From assembly GCF_024519435.1 (NCBI RefSeq), contig NZ_JALJRZ010000002.1:62001-126000 (forward strand): DNA of 64,000 nt, written 5' to 3'. A program made the position numbers and the translations under genes. Of this stretch, positions 18,639 to 27,191 are shown in pieces (the stretch's first letter is position 1; every line of letters starts with the position of its first letter). The notes under the pieces are model-generated. The model was given only the letters and a program-made list of their open reading frames with translations, had not been told where the DNA came from and ran no database searches. The DNA is from Terrabacter sp. Ter38 (GTDB lineage Bacteria > Actinomycetota > Actinomycetes > Actinomycetales > Dermatophilaceae).

Positions 18639-18754
18639 GATCTTCACGGTAGTCCGGAAACCGTTGGCGCGCGGCGAGATCCGCGTCACCGTCGAGTCGG
18701 GCACCGGGGCGGCGCCGGGGTGGCGTCGACACGAAACACCCCGGAAAGTGTTGG

Positions 18755-18783
18755 AGCCCGGCTCGCGTTCGCGAGTCCGGGCT
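18755..18783 (-). terminator. Hairpin following repeated 41-bp element, copy 1
   Basis: AGCCCGG...CCGGGCT with an inner CTCGC/GCGAG stem, placed 4 nt beyond the 41-bp element in minus orientation. The second copy of the element at 25116 has a hairpin of the same architecture but different outer stem sequence, so the pairing rather than the sequence is conserved. It probably ends a minus-strand transcript. Confidence 0.6.
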
Positions 18784-18787
18784 ACCA

Positions 18788-18828
18788 GTGACGGTTCACG
18801 TACCACAACGGGCCAACCGTCGAAGTCT
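18788..18828 (-). repeat. 41-bp dispersed element, copy 1
   Basis: Forty of 41 bases match 25116-25156 in the same orientation. Read on the minus strand it can be translated as ...GPLWYVNRH, here followed by W and a stop; the other copy has no stop. It lies about 130 bp after the end of the minus-strand peptidase gene. The remaining 321-bp spacer between the SRPBCC and peptidase genes shows no other gene. See findings. Confidence 0.75.
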
Positions 18829-18959
18829 TGGTCTTCCTGGGAACGAGTGTCCCGCCCCAGGGCGACCGCGACAGAGTGACACGCCGGTGTCGGCGCAGTT
18901 CGTGGAAATGACGCAAGATGGCACAAACGGACCAGAAGTGACTAGTCCCTGAAGCCTTC

Positions 18960-20108
18960 TCAGCTGATCGGCGACCCCGTCGCGAGACCGGCGAGGGCGC
19001 CGTCGGGGACGACGCGGACGCAGCCCCACTCGAGGCCGAGTCGGTCCATGACGGCCTGGCTCGTGACGTGACGCAGGCGGCCGCCGTCGACGAGCCACAC
19101 CGGGTCGGCGGACCGCTCGCGCAGCAGGGTCCGGTCGAGCGGCATCTGGCGCAGACCGGAGAGCGACCCCTGCGGTGTCTCGCGGACCGTGCCCCAATCG
19201 AGGCCGAGACCCTCGAAGACCTCGGGCGACGGGATCCAGAAGGCCTTGCCGCCGTAGACGACGTGGATCGGGTCGGTGCCGCGCTCGCGGACGAGCGTGC
19301 CGTTGCCGGGGTGGGTCGCGACGTGGGCCATCGACCCGGGCTTGGCCGACACGACGGCGTCCCAGCGCAGCCCGCACGCGTCGAACTCCGCGGGGGACGG
19401 CACCCAGAACTGGCCGCCACCGCGGATCACCATGATCCGCGGGTCGGTCGAGTCGTGGATGACGCGGCCGTCGGCGAGGTAGCCCGGCGCCTTGCGGGTG
19501 TAGCTCTCGACGAAGAGCCCCCGCCACGTCTTGCCGTTGCTGCCGGTGATGGCGCGCTCGGCCGGGTCGTCGACGGTGGTGAGCTTGAGCCGGACCTCCT
19601 GGCCCGGGTTGTTGTTGTCGTAGACGAGGACGTAGGTGTAGCGGCTGTCCTGCTCCCAGCCGTACGCGACGACCTGGTGGTCGTTGCCGAGCTCGGTGAC
19701 CGAGCGGGCCTGGGTGAGGCCGAGCAGGACCGGCTGGCCGGAGTTGAGACGCGCCTTGAGCTTGGGCAGCTCGTCCTCGCGGGTCATCCGGGCGACGCCC
19801 TTGCCGCGCAGCCAGGTCGGGTGGTCGAGGCTCGTCGCGTACTGGACGAACGTCAGGCCGTTGTCGACGAAGGTGTCCATGAGCCGGGCGTAGATGTAGT
19901 CGGCGACGAGCGAGCCGTCCTGCGGCAGAGTGCCGTTCGTCGACATGGCGAGGCCGGCGTACCAGTAGTCCATGGCGGCGGCCGCCATGCCGCCGCAGCG
20001 GCCGCGGGTCGTGATGTCGACCCCGACGGCCGGGATCCGGAGGACGTGGTTGGTGAAGCCGTTGCTGAAGGCGAAGCCGTTCTCGGCGGGCGTGAAGCTG
20101 ATGCGCAT
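18960..20108 (-). CDS. Papain-like (C39-type fold) cysteine peptidase with C-terminal repeats
   Basis: A 382-residue protein from ATG 20108 (MRISFTPAENG). Catalytic-site candidates are Cys in RCGGMAAAAMDYW, His in GNDHQVVAYGW and Asp/Asn in VYDNNNPG. The C-terminal third holds three repeats of about 55 residues, each with a strand (VIRGGGQFWVPSP, VVYGGKAFWIPSP, WLVDGGRLRHVTS), an FD or LG.LDW.T turn and a basic end. These may form a binding array. No signal peptide is seen. Substrate and role are unknown. Confidence 0.65.
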   Translation of the reverse strand: MRISFTPAENGFAFSNGFTNHVLRIPAVGVDITTRGRCGGMAAAAMDYWYAGLAMSTNGTLPQDGSLVADYIYARLMDTFVDNGLTFVQYATSLDHPTWLRGKGVARMTREDELPKLKARLNSGQPVLLGLTQARSVTELGNDHQVVAYGWEQDSRYTYVLVYDNNNPGQEVRLKLTTVDDPAERAITGSNGKTWRGLFVESYTRKAPGYLADGRVIHDSTDPRIMVIRGGGQFWVPSPAEFDACGLRWDAVVSAKPGSMAHVATHPGNGTLVRERGTDPIHVVYGGKAFWIPSPEVFEGLGLDWGTVRETPQGSLSGLRQMPLDRTLLRERSADPVWLVDGGRLRHVTSQAVMDRLGLEWGCVRVVPDGALAGLATGSPIS

Positions 20109-20201
20109 GGTCGTGTGTCTCTCCCCGAAGGTTTGTTGGTCGGGGAGAAGAGACACGGGCGCCCCTGTCGATACTGGGCACCGGTACTCATACCGGCCTC
20201 G

Positions 20202-20726
20202 TCAGGGCACTCCGGACAGGTCCCACGTCGTGCCGTCGGTCGTGTCGATGAGGGCGGCCCGGTCGCACCGCAGCGTCAGCGGCAGCCGGTCGGACACCGC
20301 GTCGACGACGGTCTGCAGCCGCGCGCCGGGCACCCCGGTCGTCGCCGACACGTGCGGCATCCAGTAACCGGGCTCGTAGTGGCGGTGGATCGTCGCGCCG
20401 GTGGCACGCAGCCCCTCGACCGCCCTTGCCTGTCGGCAGGCGAGAGCGACCGAGGCTGAGCCGGCGAGCGCCACGCGTCCGCGCGGGAAGACGACCGTGC
20501 CCTGCACCGAGACCTCGACCGGCCCCCCGTCGCCCAGGCCGACCACGGCGGCGCGGGCTGCCTCCTGCTCCCAGGCCAGCAGGACGGCATACGACAGGTG
20601 GGGCACGTGGTGGCCGTGGGTGTGGGTGAGCAGCGTCGGGACGCCGTCCTCCTCGAGCCGCTCCCAGAGCGCGCGGACGGCACGGTCGGACCTGCGGTCG
20701 AGCAGCAGGCAGAGCGCGAGCGCCAT
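20202..20726 (-). CDS. 2'-5' RNA ligase / 2H phosphoesterase family protein
   Basis: A 174-residue protein with the start at 20726 (MALALCLLLDRRSD). Two HxS motifs, VPHLSYAV and MPHVSATTG, are set apart by about 90 residues as in the LigT/2H superfamily, whose members hydrolyse or form 2',5' or cyclic phosphodiester bonds. The frame extends to 21149 but upstream of 20726 it is antisense to the lipoprotein gene. Its substrate is unknown. Confidence 0.75.
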   Translation of the reverse strand: MALALCLLLDRRSDRAVRALWERLEEDGVPTLLTHTHGHHVPHLSYAVLLAWEQEAARAAVVGLGDGGPVEVSVQGTVVFPRGRVALAGSASVALACRQARAVEGLRATGATIHRHYEPGYWMPHVSATTGVPGARLQTVVDAVSDRLPLTLRCDRAALIDTTDGTTWDLSGVP

Positions 20727-20856
20727 GGCCCATTGTGTGCACGACGCTGGGCGACCGGGGGCCGACGGGGCCCGTCGCCATGTATCACCAACCGGGCTCG
20801 ACCGTCCGATCAGAAGGGGCGCCGTCGAGGCGCCCGGCACGAGGAGGGCGAGCCCG

Positions 20857-21501
20857 ATGCCCGAGCACCTGGACCACCACGACAGCACCTCGCAGCCTCC
20901 GGGCCGGACCCGGCGGCGCCGGACCGCGATGCTCGCGCTAGCCGCGGTGACGGTGAGCCCGTTGTTGCTCACCGCGTGTTCGTCGGCACCGCCGGGGGCG
21001 ACGCCGAGCCCGGCGACCGTCACGGTCACACGCACTCCAGCGCCGCCCCCGACGTCGACTCCAGCCCCGGCACCCACCTCGACCTCCACCCCGACCTCCA
21101 GCCCGGCGCCCGTGCCGGACGCGGCCGTCCCGGGTGAGCTCGCGGGCACGTGGCAGAGCCTCGACCAGGGATCGGCCGAGGTGCTCTACACCTTCCGGCC
21201 GGACGGCCGGTTCGAGCGAGCGGAGGTGCTCATGCAGTCGCGCTCGAGCGGCACCTTCGAGTTCGACATCGGCACCAAGGGCGTGGTCGACGTGACGGGC
21301 TCGACGCTGGTGCTGACCCCGCAGGGCGGCACGCAGACCCTGCACGACCCGGACTCGCCGTCCGGCAGCTACGACGGCCGGCCGCTCGACGACCTGTCGA
21401 AGGAGACGTACACGTGGTCGCGCCAGGGCGAGAACCTCGTCCTCGTGGGCACATTCGGATCAGTGAGCTACGAGCCGATGACGCAGGAGGCGCCCCGGTG
21501 A
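20857..21501 (+). CDS. Secreted lipoprotein, hypothetical
   Basis: A 214-residue protein. GAGGAGG stands before ATG 20857. A basic N-terminus (RTRRRRTAM) and a hydrophobic core lead to the lipobox LLTACSS, so lipidation at that Cys is expected. A long Pro/Thr/Ser linker follows, then a lipocalin-like domain (GELAGTWQSLDQGSAEVLYTF) with repeated beta strands. It is coupled (GTGA overlap) to a membrane-protein gene, suggesting they work together at the cell surface. Confidence 0.75.
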   Translation: MPEHLDHHDSTSQPPGRTRRRRTAMLALAAVTVSPLLLTACSSAPPGATPSPATVTVTRTPAPPPTSTPAPAPTSTSTPTSSPAPVPDAAVPGELAGTWQSLDQGSAEVLYTFRPDGRFERAEVLMQSRSSGTFEFDIGTKGVVDVTGSTLVLTPQGGTQTLHDPDSPSGSYDGRPLDDLSKETYTWSRQGENLVLVGTFGSVSYEPMTQEAPR

Positions 21502-22850
21502 GCGTGCCCGACTCCCCGGCCGAACGTGCCGCCGGACGTCTGGACGGGTGGGCGGCGCGGATCCGCTCGAACCCGGCGCAGGTCGCCGCCTCGGTCCTTG
21601 TCGCGGCGCTGCTCGCGGGCGGCACGTGGCTGGCTGCCCAGGCGGGCGGCGACTGGCTGCAGTCGACCCGGCTCGAGACTCGCTCGATGGCGCTGACCGT
21701 CGAGGAGGTGCGTCACCTCTACCAGGACCAGGCTCCGGTCGCGCTCGACCTCGCGCTGCTCGAGGTGCGGGCCGACGCCTTCCAGGACGCGTCCGACGCG
21801 GTCACGTCGCGGGGTCTCGCCACGCCCGGCAGCCGGCTCGCGGCCGCGGAGGCGGCGACGCTGCGCAAGACCGCCGGCGAGCTCCGGGCCGGGCTGCAGC
21901 AGGCGGGCAGCTCCCTGCTGTCCGCGGACTACGAGCGAGGCGACCACGGGTATGCCGTGAGCTCGCGTCTCGCGGACGCGCTCACCCTGACGGGGGCCGA
22001 CCCTCAAGGCGTCGTGGACGCCGTCGCCGACGGTGACGCGCGAGCGGCGTGGGCGTTGCGGCTCGCGGCGATGTCGGTCGTCGCCGCGGCCGCGTTCGTC
22101 GTCGTCCGCACGGCGGGCAACCGTCACCGGGCGCAGGCAGCGACGCGCCCGCACGCTCCAGGCACGCCGGACGGCGACGACGACGTCGGGCTCGTGCCCC
22201 AGCCGTGGCAGGAACGGACCCGAGCCCAGCGCCTGGCCGCAGCCGTCGCTCTCGTCGCGTGGCTGCTGCTGCCGGTCCTCACCGCGGCCCAGCTCGTGCT
22301 CTCGAGCGGCTCGGCGCGCGACGACGCCGAGTCGTCACGGCGGGCAACGACCATCACGGGCTCCCTGCTCGCGAGCCAGCTCTACAGCTCGTTCGCGCTC
22401 CGGAGCCAGCAGGAGCAGGTGCAGCTCGGGATGCTCTCTCTCGCACGTCAGTTCGTCGCCGTCGGAGACGACGTGCCGGGCCAGCCCGAGCTCGCGAAGG
22501 CCGACGCCGCCGCGGCGTCGACGTGGGCGCGGGTCGCGGGCGCGATGACGGAGCCGCCCACCGAGTCCGACGGGGTCCCGGCCGACGTCGTCGCGATGGT
22601 GACGTCCGAGCCGGCGGACTACGACCGGCTCCTCGCCGCCCAGCACGAGGCGGTCGACTCCTCGCAGCGACGCGGGGACGCGGCGAACCTCATGACCCTC
22701 GGGCTCCTCCTCGCCGCGTTCACGGCGACGGCCGCAGCGTTGGCGCGACGGCCGGGACGGGCCGGCACGACGGCGACGACGACCGCGGCGCTCATGGCGG
22801 CGACGGCCCTCGCCATCGGTGTCGTCGCGGTGGTCCGGTCGCTCGCCTGA
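21498..22850 (+). CDS. Hypothetical membrane protein with sensor-like topology
   Basis: A 450-residue protein; the GTG start at 21498 overlaps the lipoprotein stop. TM helices lie near residues 32-50 (VAASVLVAALLAGGTWLAA), 195-210 (LAAMSVVAAAAFVVV), 255-275 (VALVAWLLLPVLTAAQLV) and at the C-terminus (two more). The two halves, each TM plus a polar region of about 140 residues, look like an internal duplication of a four-helix-bundle-like extracytoplasmic domain. No kinase or enzymatic motif is present. Confidence 0.65.
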   Translation: MSVPDSPAERAAGRLDGWAARIRSNPAQVAASVLVAALLAGGTWLAAQAGGDWLQSTRLETRSMALTVEEVRHLYQDQAPVALDLALLEVRADAFQDASDAVTSRGLATPGSRLAAAEAATLRKTAGELRAGLQQAGSSLLSADYERGDHGYAVSSRLADALTLTGADPQGVVDAVADGDARAAWALRLAAMSVVAAAAFVVVRTAGNRHRAQAATRPHAPGTPDGDDDVGLVPQPWQERTRAQRLAAAVALVAWLLLPVLTAAQLVLSSGSARDDAESSRRATTITGSLLASQLYSSFALRSQQEQVQLGMLSLARQFVAVGDDVPGQPELAKADAAAASTWARVAGAMTEPPTESDGVPADVVAMVTSEPADYDRLLAAQHEAVDSSQRRGDAANLMTLGLLLAAFTATAAALARRPGRAGTTATTTAALMAATALAIGVVAVVRSLA

Positions 22851-22913
22851 AGACGTCGTCGGGGCACGTCCTCGGCACAGGCTGGGACCGGCGACCCGGC
22901 ATACGCTGACGGC

Positions 22914-23318
22914 GTGAACCCGATGCCGGACGACCTCGACGTCGTCAACGCCAACCGCTACGTGTCGCTGACGACGTTCCGCCGGACGGGGGCCCCGGTG
23001 TCGTCAGCCGTGTGGATCTCGCGTGACGCGGGCGATCTCGTCGTCATCACCGTCGACCCGAGCGGCAAGCTCAAGCGGCTCGCGCACACCTCGCGGGTCG
23101 AGCTGCGGCCGTGCGACGTGCGTGGGCGCGTGCCCGACGGGGCACCGACGTATGCCGGCACGGCCGTTGTCGACCGCAGCCCGGAGGGCGTCGCCGCGGT
23201 CAAGCGCGCCATCGGCCGCAAGTACGTCATGGCCCGCCTGGGCGATGCCGTCGCAGCGGTCACCGACCGCGTCCGGCCCCGTGGTCCGCGCGCCGGCATC
23301 CGCATCACACTGGGGTGA
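22914..23318 (+). CDS. PPOX-class (F420-dependent type) oxidoreductase
   Basis: 134 residues from a GTG start. A split-barrel flavin/F420-binding fold is suggested by RYVSLTTFRRTGAPVSSAVW, DLVVITVDPSGKLKRLAHTSRVELRPCDVRG and the C-terminal RAGIRITLG. This is the standard signature of the actinobacterial PPOX class F420-dependent proteins (e.g. Rv1155-like). Substrate unknown. Confidence 0.85.
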   Translation: MNPMPDDLDVVNANRYVSLTTFRRTGAPVSSAVWISRDAGDLVVITVDPSGKLKRLAHTSRVELRPCDVRGRVPDGAPTYAGTAVVDRSPEGVAAVKRAIGRKYVMARLGDAVAAVTDRVRPRGPRAGIRITLG

Positions 23319-23379
23319 CTCAGCAAAGGTTGTACAGGCCGTTAACGGACGCCGCTGACCTGCGCCTATGTTGTCGACC

Positions 23380-24342
23380 ATGAGCCACACCGCAGGTGCC
23401 CAGCTGGTCCAGCGCCGGCTCGGCCTCATGCTGCGTAGCAAGGTCGCGGGCGATGAGGCGCCCGCCCGTGCGCAGCGGATCTGGGGCGCCGAGGGCGAGC
23501 GGTGGTTCACCCCCGAGGACCCGGTGTGGCGCGTGCACGCCGACGCGTCGATGTTCCCGGCCGGTGTCACGTCGCTGCTGCTGCAGATGCTGCACCCGAT
23601 GGCGATGGCCGGGGTCGCCGGCCACAGCGGCTACAAGAGCGACCCGTGGGGCCGGCTCCAGCGCACGAGCCACTACCTCGCGACGACGACCTTCGGCACG
23701 GTCGAGCACGCCGAGGAGGCCATCGCGACGGTTCGCTCGATCCACGAGCGGGTGCGCGGCAAGGACCACCTCGGGCGGCCCTACCGCGCCGACGACCCGC
23801 ACCTGCTGATGTGGGTGCACGCCGCCGAGATCGACTCCTTCCTCCGGGGCTACCAGACCTTCGGCGACGCGCCCCTGACCGAGGCTGAGGCCGACGTCTA
23901 CGTCGCGCAGGCCGGCATCCCGGCCAGGCGCCTCGGCGTCATCGACCCGCCCACCTCGGTCGCCGAGCTGCGGGCCGTCCTCGCCTCCTACCGCCCGGAG
24001 CTCGAGACGTCGCCGGCCGCCCGCGAGGCCGCGCGCTTCCTCCTGCTCGACCCGCCGCTGCCCTTCTACGCTCGACCGGGCTACGGGACGCTCGCCTCCG
24101 GGGGCGTGTCCCTGCTGCCCGGGTGGGCGCGCGAGATGCTCGGCATCCCGTTGCCCGGTGTCGTCTCGACGCTCCTGGCGCGGCCGCTCGGGCACCTCGG
24201 CACGGCGGCGGTGCGGTGGGGCATGGCCGGCCTGGCCGAGCGCCGCCCGTCCGACACCCCTCCCGATCCCGACCACCTGTCGGGCTCCCCCAGATCCCCC
24301 GACGAGCCGGATGACCTCGTCGGGGCCCAGGCCGCCAGCTGA
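23380..24342 (+). CDS. Oxygenase MpaB family protein (DUF2236)
   Basis: About 320 residues from ATG 23380 (an ATG at 23368 adds MLST). The DUF2236 core shows LLLQMLHPMAMAGVAGHSGYKSDPWGRLQRTS with the conserved His pair, then LLMWVHAAEIDSFL. MpaB/latex-clearing-type proteins are heme-dependent oxygenases in characterised members; here the substrate is unknown. It is followed by a strong hairpin terminator. Confidence 0.85.
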   Translation: MSHTAGAQLVQRRLGLMLRSKVAGDEAPARAQRIWGAEGERWFTPEDPVWRVHADASMFPAGVTSLLLQMLHPMAMAGVAGHSGYKSDPWGRLQRTSHYLATTTFGTVEHAEEAIATVRSIHERVRGKDHLGRPYRADDPHLLMWVHAAEIDSFLRGYQTFGDAPLTEAEADVYVAQAGIPARRLGVIDPPTSVAELRAVLASYRPELETSPAAREAARFLLLDPPLPFYARPGYGTLASGGVSLLPGWAREMLGIPLPGVVSTLLARPLGHLGTAAVRWGMAGLAERRPSDTPPDPDHLSGSPRSPDEPDDLVGAQAAS

Positions 24343-24356
24343 GCGGCCACCTTTGA

Positions 24357-24398
24357 CCGGGCCGGGTTGCACTCAAAAAGCGGGTGCACCCGGCCCGG
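24357..24398 (+). terminator. Strong hairpin terminator after the MpaB gene
   Basis: CCGGGCCGGGTTGCAC pairs with GTGCACCCGGCCCGG (one bulged A) around an 11-nt loop that includes AAAAA. It is 14 nt past the stop and separates this gene from the ACT-domain gene. Confidence 0.7.
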
Positions 24399-24453
24399 CG
24401 CCTTCCCCCGCTTGCGTATGCCGTGTGGCGCGGTCGGTCAGTAGGCTGCGGAT

Positions 24454-24972
24454 GTGCCCAGACTCGTGCTCACCGTCATCGGCGACGACCGCGCCGGCCT
24501 CGTCAGTGCCCTCGCGGACGTCGTCACCGCGCACGACGGCAACTGGGAGGACAGCCAGCTCGCGGAGCTGGCCGGCAAGTTCGCCGGCATCGTCGTCGTG
24601 GGTGTGCCCGGTGAACGGGTGGATGCGCTGACGGCCGCGCTGCGCGAGCTCGACGGCCTGCTCGAGGTGACGTCGCACCCGGGGGCCGAGGCCTCGGGCA
24701 TCGCTGATGACGCCGACGCGCAGCGGCTGACGATCGACCTGCTCGGCAACGACAGCCCCGGCATCGTCCGCGAGGTGTCGTCGGTGCTGAGCCGGCACGA
24801 GCTGTCGATCGAGACGATGACGACGGGGACGCGCGAGGCGCCGATGGCCGGCGGACTGCTCTTCGAGGCGCACGTCGTCGTGCGGGTGCCGGGTGGGTCG
24901 GACTCGGCCGCACTGCGGGCGGACCTGGAGCGACTGGCCGCCGAGCTGCTCGTCGACATCGCCGTCGCCTGA
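24454..24972 (+). CDS. ACT-domain protein, GcvR-like
   Basis: 172 residues from GTG 24454. Two ACT domains in tandem: LVLTVIGDDRAGLVSALADVV at the start and LTIDLLGNDSPGIVREVSSVL from about residue 91. The double-ACT architecture matches proteins annotated as glycine cleavage system transcriptional repressor (GcvR-like). No gcv genes are nearby; it probably senses an amino acid. Confidence 0.8.
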   Translation: MPRLVLTVIGDDRAGLVSALADVVTAHDGNWEDSQLAELAGKFAGIVVVGVPGERVDALTAALRELDGLLEVTSHPGAEASGIADDADAQRLTIDLLGNDSPGIVREVSSVLSRHELSIETMTTGTREAPMAGGLLFEAHVVVRVPGGSDSAALRADLERLAAELLVDIAVA

Positions 24973-25025
24973 CGCCTGTTTGGCTGATTCGCTCGTTGGC
25001 TCGTTGGCCGGTTGGCCGGTGGGCG

Positions 25026-25065
25026 CCTGCGTCACTGCCCCACGGGGCGGAGCACTGTCGCAGGG
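25026..25065. repeat. Single diverged copy of the phoD-side hairpin element
   Basis: CCTGCGTCACTGCCCC then GGAGCACTGTCGCAGG with a 7-nt loop mirrors unit 1 of the tandem array at 12395 (CTACGTCACTGCCCC ... GGAGCAGTGACGTAG). The arms carry changed bases, some compensating. It lies in the 318-bp spacer 24973-25290, which has no gene but also holds the 41-bp element and its hairpin. Confidence 0.55.
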
Positions 25066-25083
25066 CGCGCCCGGGATGACAAT

Positions 25084-25115
25084 GGGGCCCGCCTCGCGAT
25101 GCGAGCTCGGGCCCC
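25084..25115 (-). terminator. Hairpin following repeated 41-bp element, copy 2
   Basis: GGGGCCCG...CGGGCCCC with an inner CTCGC/GCGAG stem and GAT loop, directly abutting the 41-bp element on its minus-strand 3' side. Its layout equals the hairpin at 18755-18783. Confidence 0.65.
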
Positions 25116-25156
25116 GTGACGGTTCACGTACCACAACGGGCCAACCGCCGAAGTCT
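25116..25156 (-). repeat. 41-bp dispersed element, copy 2
   Basis: One mismatch to 18788-18828. On the minus strand it begins about 135 bp beyond the stop of the PIN toxin gene, a distance similar to that of copy 1 from its upstream gene. No stop codon follows WYVNRH here, arguing that a peptide is not the conserved product. Confidence 0.75.
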
Positions 25157-25290
25157 GCGTCGTCGGTGGACGACTCACTCCAGTGGAGACCCGCGCACGC
25201 GCGCGAATGTCCGAATTCGTGGGACCTTGCGGGACTCTTGCGGGGCTCTTGCGGAAGCGGACGGCATACGCCCTCGGTGCGTCTGGCGTC

Positions 25291-25722
25291 CTACGTCGCG
25301 GCGCCGACGTCGCAGGTCGCGAGGTGCGCGGCCTGCCAGGTCGCGAGCAGCGAGCGGTCGCCCGAGGCGGCCAGCCCCTCCTGCCCGACGACCAACAGGG
25401 CAGTGGCGGCATGGACGGCGTCGTGGCCCCGGAGGCCGTGGGTCGAGGCCAGGTCGGCTGCCTGCCTGGACAATCGGTCGTCGACGACCACGAGGTGCAT
25501 CTGCCCGATCAGCTCGGCCAGGTGGTCGAGCAGCTCGGTGTGCTGACCGGCGCTGATGCGACCGGAAAGCTGGGCTCGCCACAGAGCGGAGGCGGCCTCA
25601 GGTCGCAGGGCCACGGAGGAGACGACGTCGTCGGCGTCGTCCCAGAGCCGTCGGCAGCGGGCGGAGGTGGGTTCGGCGACGAGCAGGGGCACGACGGCCG
25701 ACGTGTCGAGGTAGAGGATCAC
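25291..25722 (-). CDS. vapC: PIN-domain toxin, VapC family
   Basis: 143 residues. The metal-binding acidic residues are visible: Asp6 in MILYLDTSAVVPLL, Glu in LRPEAASALWRA, and the C-terminal pair region GLRGHDAVHAATAL. PIN toxins are Mg-dependent RNases cleaving tRNA or rRNA. The gene overlaps its antitoxin by 4 nt and is second in the pair, the usual VapBC order. Confidence 0.9.
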   Translation of the reverse strand: MILYLDTSAVVPLLVAEPTSARCRRLWDDADDVVSSVALRPEAASALWRAQLSGRISAGQHTELLDHLAELIGQMHLVVVDDRLSRQAADLASTHGLRGHDAVHAATALLVVGQEGLAASGDRSLLATWQAAHLATCDVGAAT

Positions 25723-25979
25723 CGGCTCTGGTCGCCGACGAGGTCGCCGATCCCACCGTCGACCGCCAGGGGTTCGGGTGACGGACGCTTGGGGTGTGCG
25801 CGCGTCGCGAGTCCCTCATCGAGGAGGGTCTCGAGGGCCGTGCGGCCGGACAGCGGGCGGATCTCGGCGACAGGTCGGCCGCGGTCGGTGATGACGAGCG
25901 TCTCGCCCGCTCGGGCACGGTCGACGTACTCGCTCAGCCGGCTCTTCAGCTCACGGATCCCGACCCGCTGACCGCTCAT
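25719..25979 (-). CDS. vapB: Phd/YefM-type antitoxin
   Basis: 86 residues. ATG 25979 has GAGGTGG 6 nt ahead, so it is preferred over the frame's 26021 end. The fold motif is VGIRELKSRLSEYVDRARAGETLVITDRGRPVAEI, the classical Phd/YefM DNA-binding N-terminus, followed by a disordered toxin-wrapping tail. It should neutralise the PIN toxin and autorepress the pair. Confidence 0.9.
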   Translation of the reverse strand: MSGQRVGIRELKSRLSEYVDRARAGETLVITDRGRPVAEIRPLSGRTALETLLDEGLATRAHPKRPSPEPLAVDGGIGDLVGDQSR

Positions 25980-26014
25980 GGTGACCACCTCATGAGGCGT
26001 TGTAGTCATCTGAC

Positions 26015-26521
26015 TCACCAACCCGAGGGATCACCGGCGACGAGCGTCTCGGTGGTGATGACGTTGTCGACGACACGGATCAGGTAGAGCTCGCGCGTGT
26101 CCCCCCGCTCGGCCGCGATGACGCCGTTGACGACGTGGTCGAAGGTGAAGTCCTGGAAGTCCGGGCGCGCACCGCGGGCCAGGCCGTCGGGGCCGAGGAA
26201 GTGGCCGACGAGGTGCTCGAGCCACGGCACGGCGTGGTTGGACTTCTCGGCCTCACGCCAGCGCAGGCAGCACCCTTCGACACAAGGGGCCCAGTCGCAC
26301 ATCCCCCACGGGGTCAGGATGTCCGGGTCGCTCAGCGTCGCAACGCCCCTGCCCGAGCCGCGCGCCCGCTCGGTTCTCTCGGCCCGCGGGTTCATAGGGA
26401 CGTCGTAGCCCTGCTCTCGCGGATCGATGAGCTCGGCGTAGGCACGGAGCCATTCGATCTCCGGCTCGCGCAGGCGCGGCCTGATGTCGAGTCGGCCGAG
26501 ATAGTGCGTGCTGTATCCCAT
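26015..26521 (-). CDS. Hypothetical protein
   Basis: 168 residues from ATG 26521, chosen because GGAGG stands 5 nt upstream (the 26569 ATG lacks one). MGYSTHYLGRLDIRPRL opens the protein. A Cys cluster (GMCDWAPCVEGCCLRW) may bind metal. The mix of Trp/Asp/His around FQDFTFDHVV is seen in uncharacterised actinobacterial proteins. Not recognised as a named family. The next minus-strand gene ends 35 bp downstream (antitoxin start at 25979). Confidence 0.6.
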   Translation of the reverse strand: MGYSTHYLGRLDIRPRLREPEIEWLRAYAELIDPREQGYDVPMNPRAERTERARGSGRGVATLSDPDILTPWGMCDWAPCVEGCCLRWREAEKSNHAVPWLEHLVGHFLGPDGLARGARPDFQDFTFDHVVNGVIAAERGDTRELYLIRVVDNVITTETLVAGDPSGW

Positions 26522-26687
26522 CGGTCCTCCGTGCCGGTCGCAGAAGCAGTAGTGCTGGCGTCGAGCCAACCAGCGCGAGCCGCTCGTGGGCGGGCGTCAT
26601 CCACAGGCGATCAGCGACCGCTGTGCGGCGGCGCGCTGCTGGGGACAACCTCGACAGGAACACCCGGGTGGCTGGCACGGTCGAGCC

Positions 26688-27191
26688 ATGACCAGATCTC
26701 GTGAGCGTTGGGAGCTCGAGGACCCAGAGCTCGTGCTGCAATCCATCGATGACGTGTGTTCGTTGGTCTCGGGGCGCGTCGTGGTGGCGGCCCTGGAGCT
26801 CGAGACCCAGGAGGTGGTCGGCGCCTCCGTGGTGCCGGATCCGGCCGAACCACAGCCGTGCTGGGACCCGTATGACGCAAGTGCTCGGCTGCGCGGTGTC
26901 GCGGTCGACCTCGTCCCGGAGCGGACAGGCACTCCGCGGGGCCGGAGCCCGATCACTCACCTGCTCGTGACGGTCGTGTGCCGCGAGGGCCGGGTCATCG
27001 ACACCATCGCCGAGCACCGATGGTTTCAGGCGTGGCGCTACAGCAACCACCTCACCAGTGCGATCGATGGTGACGTCTACGTCGTGACTCCTCACGGCTG
27101 GACGGGCGTCATGGACCAGCGCGGAGGCCACCTCCCTCGGCTCCGCCCGCGCCTCGCCCTGGCCGTGGATCGGTCGACGCGGGTCTTGTGA
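26688..27191 (+). CDS. Hypothetical protein
   Basis: About 167 residues from ATG 26688 (MTRSRERWELEDPEL); an earlier in-frame ATG at 26586 is possible but has no better signal. It looks like a globular alpha/beta protein with a core strand THLLVTVVCREGRVI. No motif recognised. Its stop overlaps the start region of the GH15 gene, suggesting coupling. Confidence 0.55.
   Translation: MTRSRERWELEDPELVLQSIDDVCSLVSGRVVVAALELETQEVVGASVVPDPAEPQPCWDPYDASARLRGVAVDLVPERTGTPRGRSPITHLLVTVVCREGRVIDTIAEHRWFQAWRYSNHLTSAIDGDVYVVTPHGWTGVMDQRGGHLPRLRPRLALAVDRSTRVL

Noticed and set aside
18788-18828. Conserved peptide ending PLWYVNRHW as a small gene
   Set aside because: No convincing start codon or ribosome site; the second copy lacks the stop, and the conserved part ends at a hairpin.
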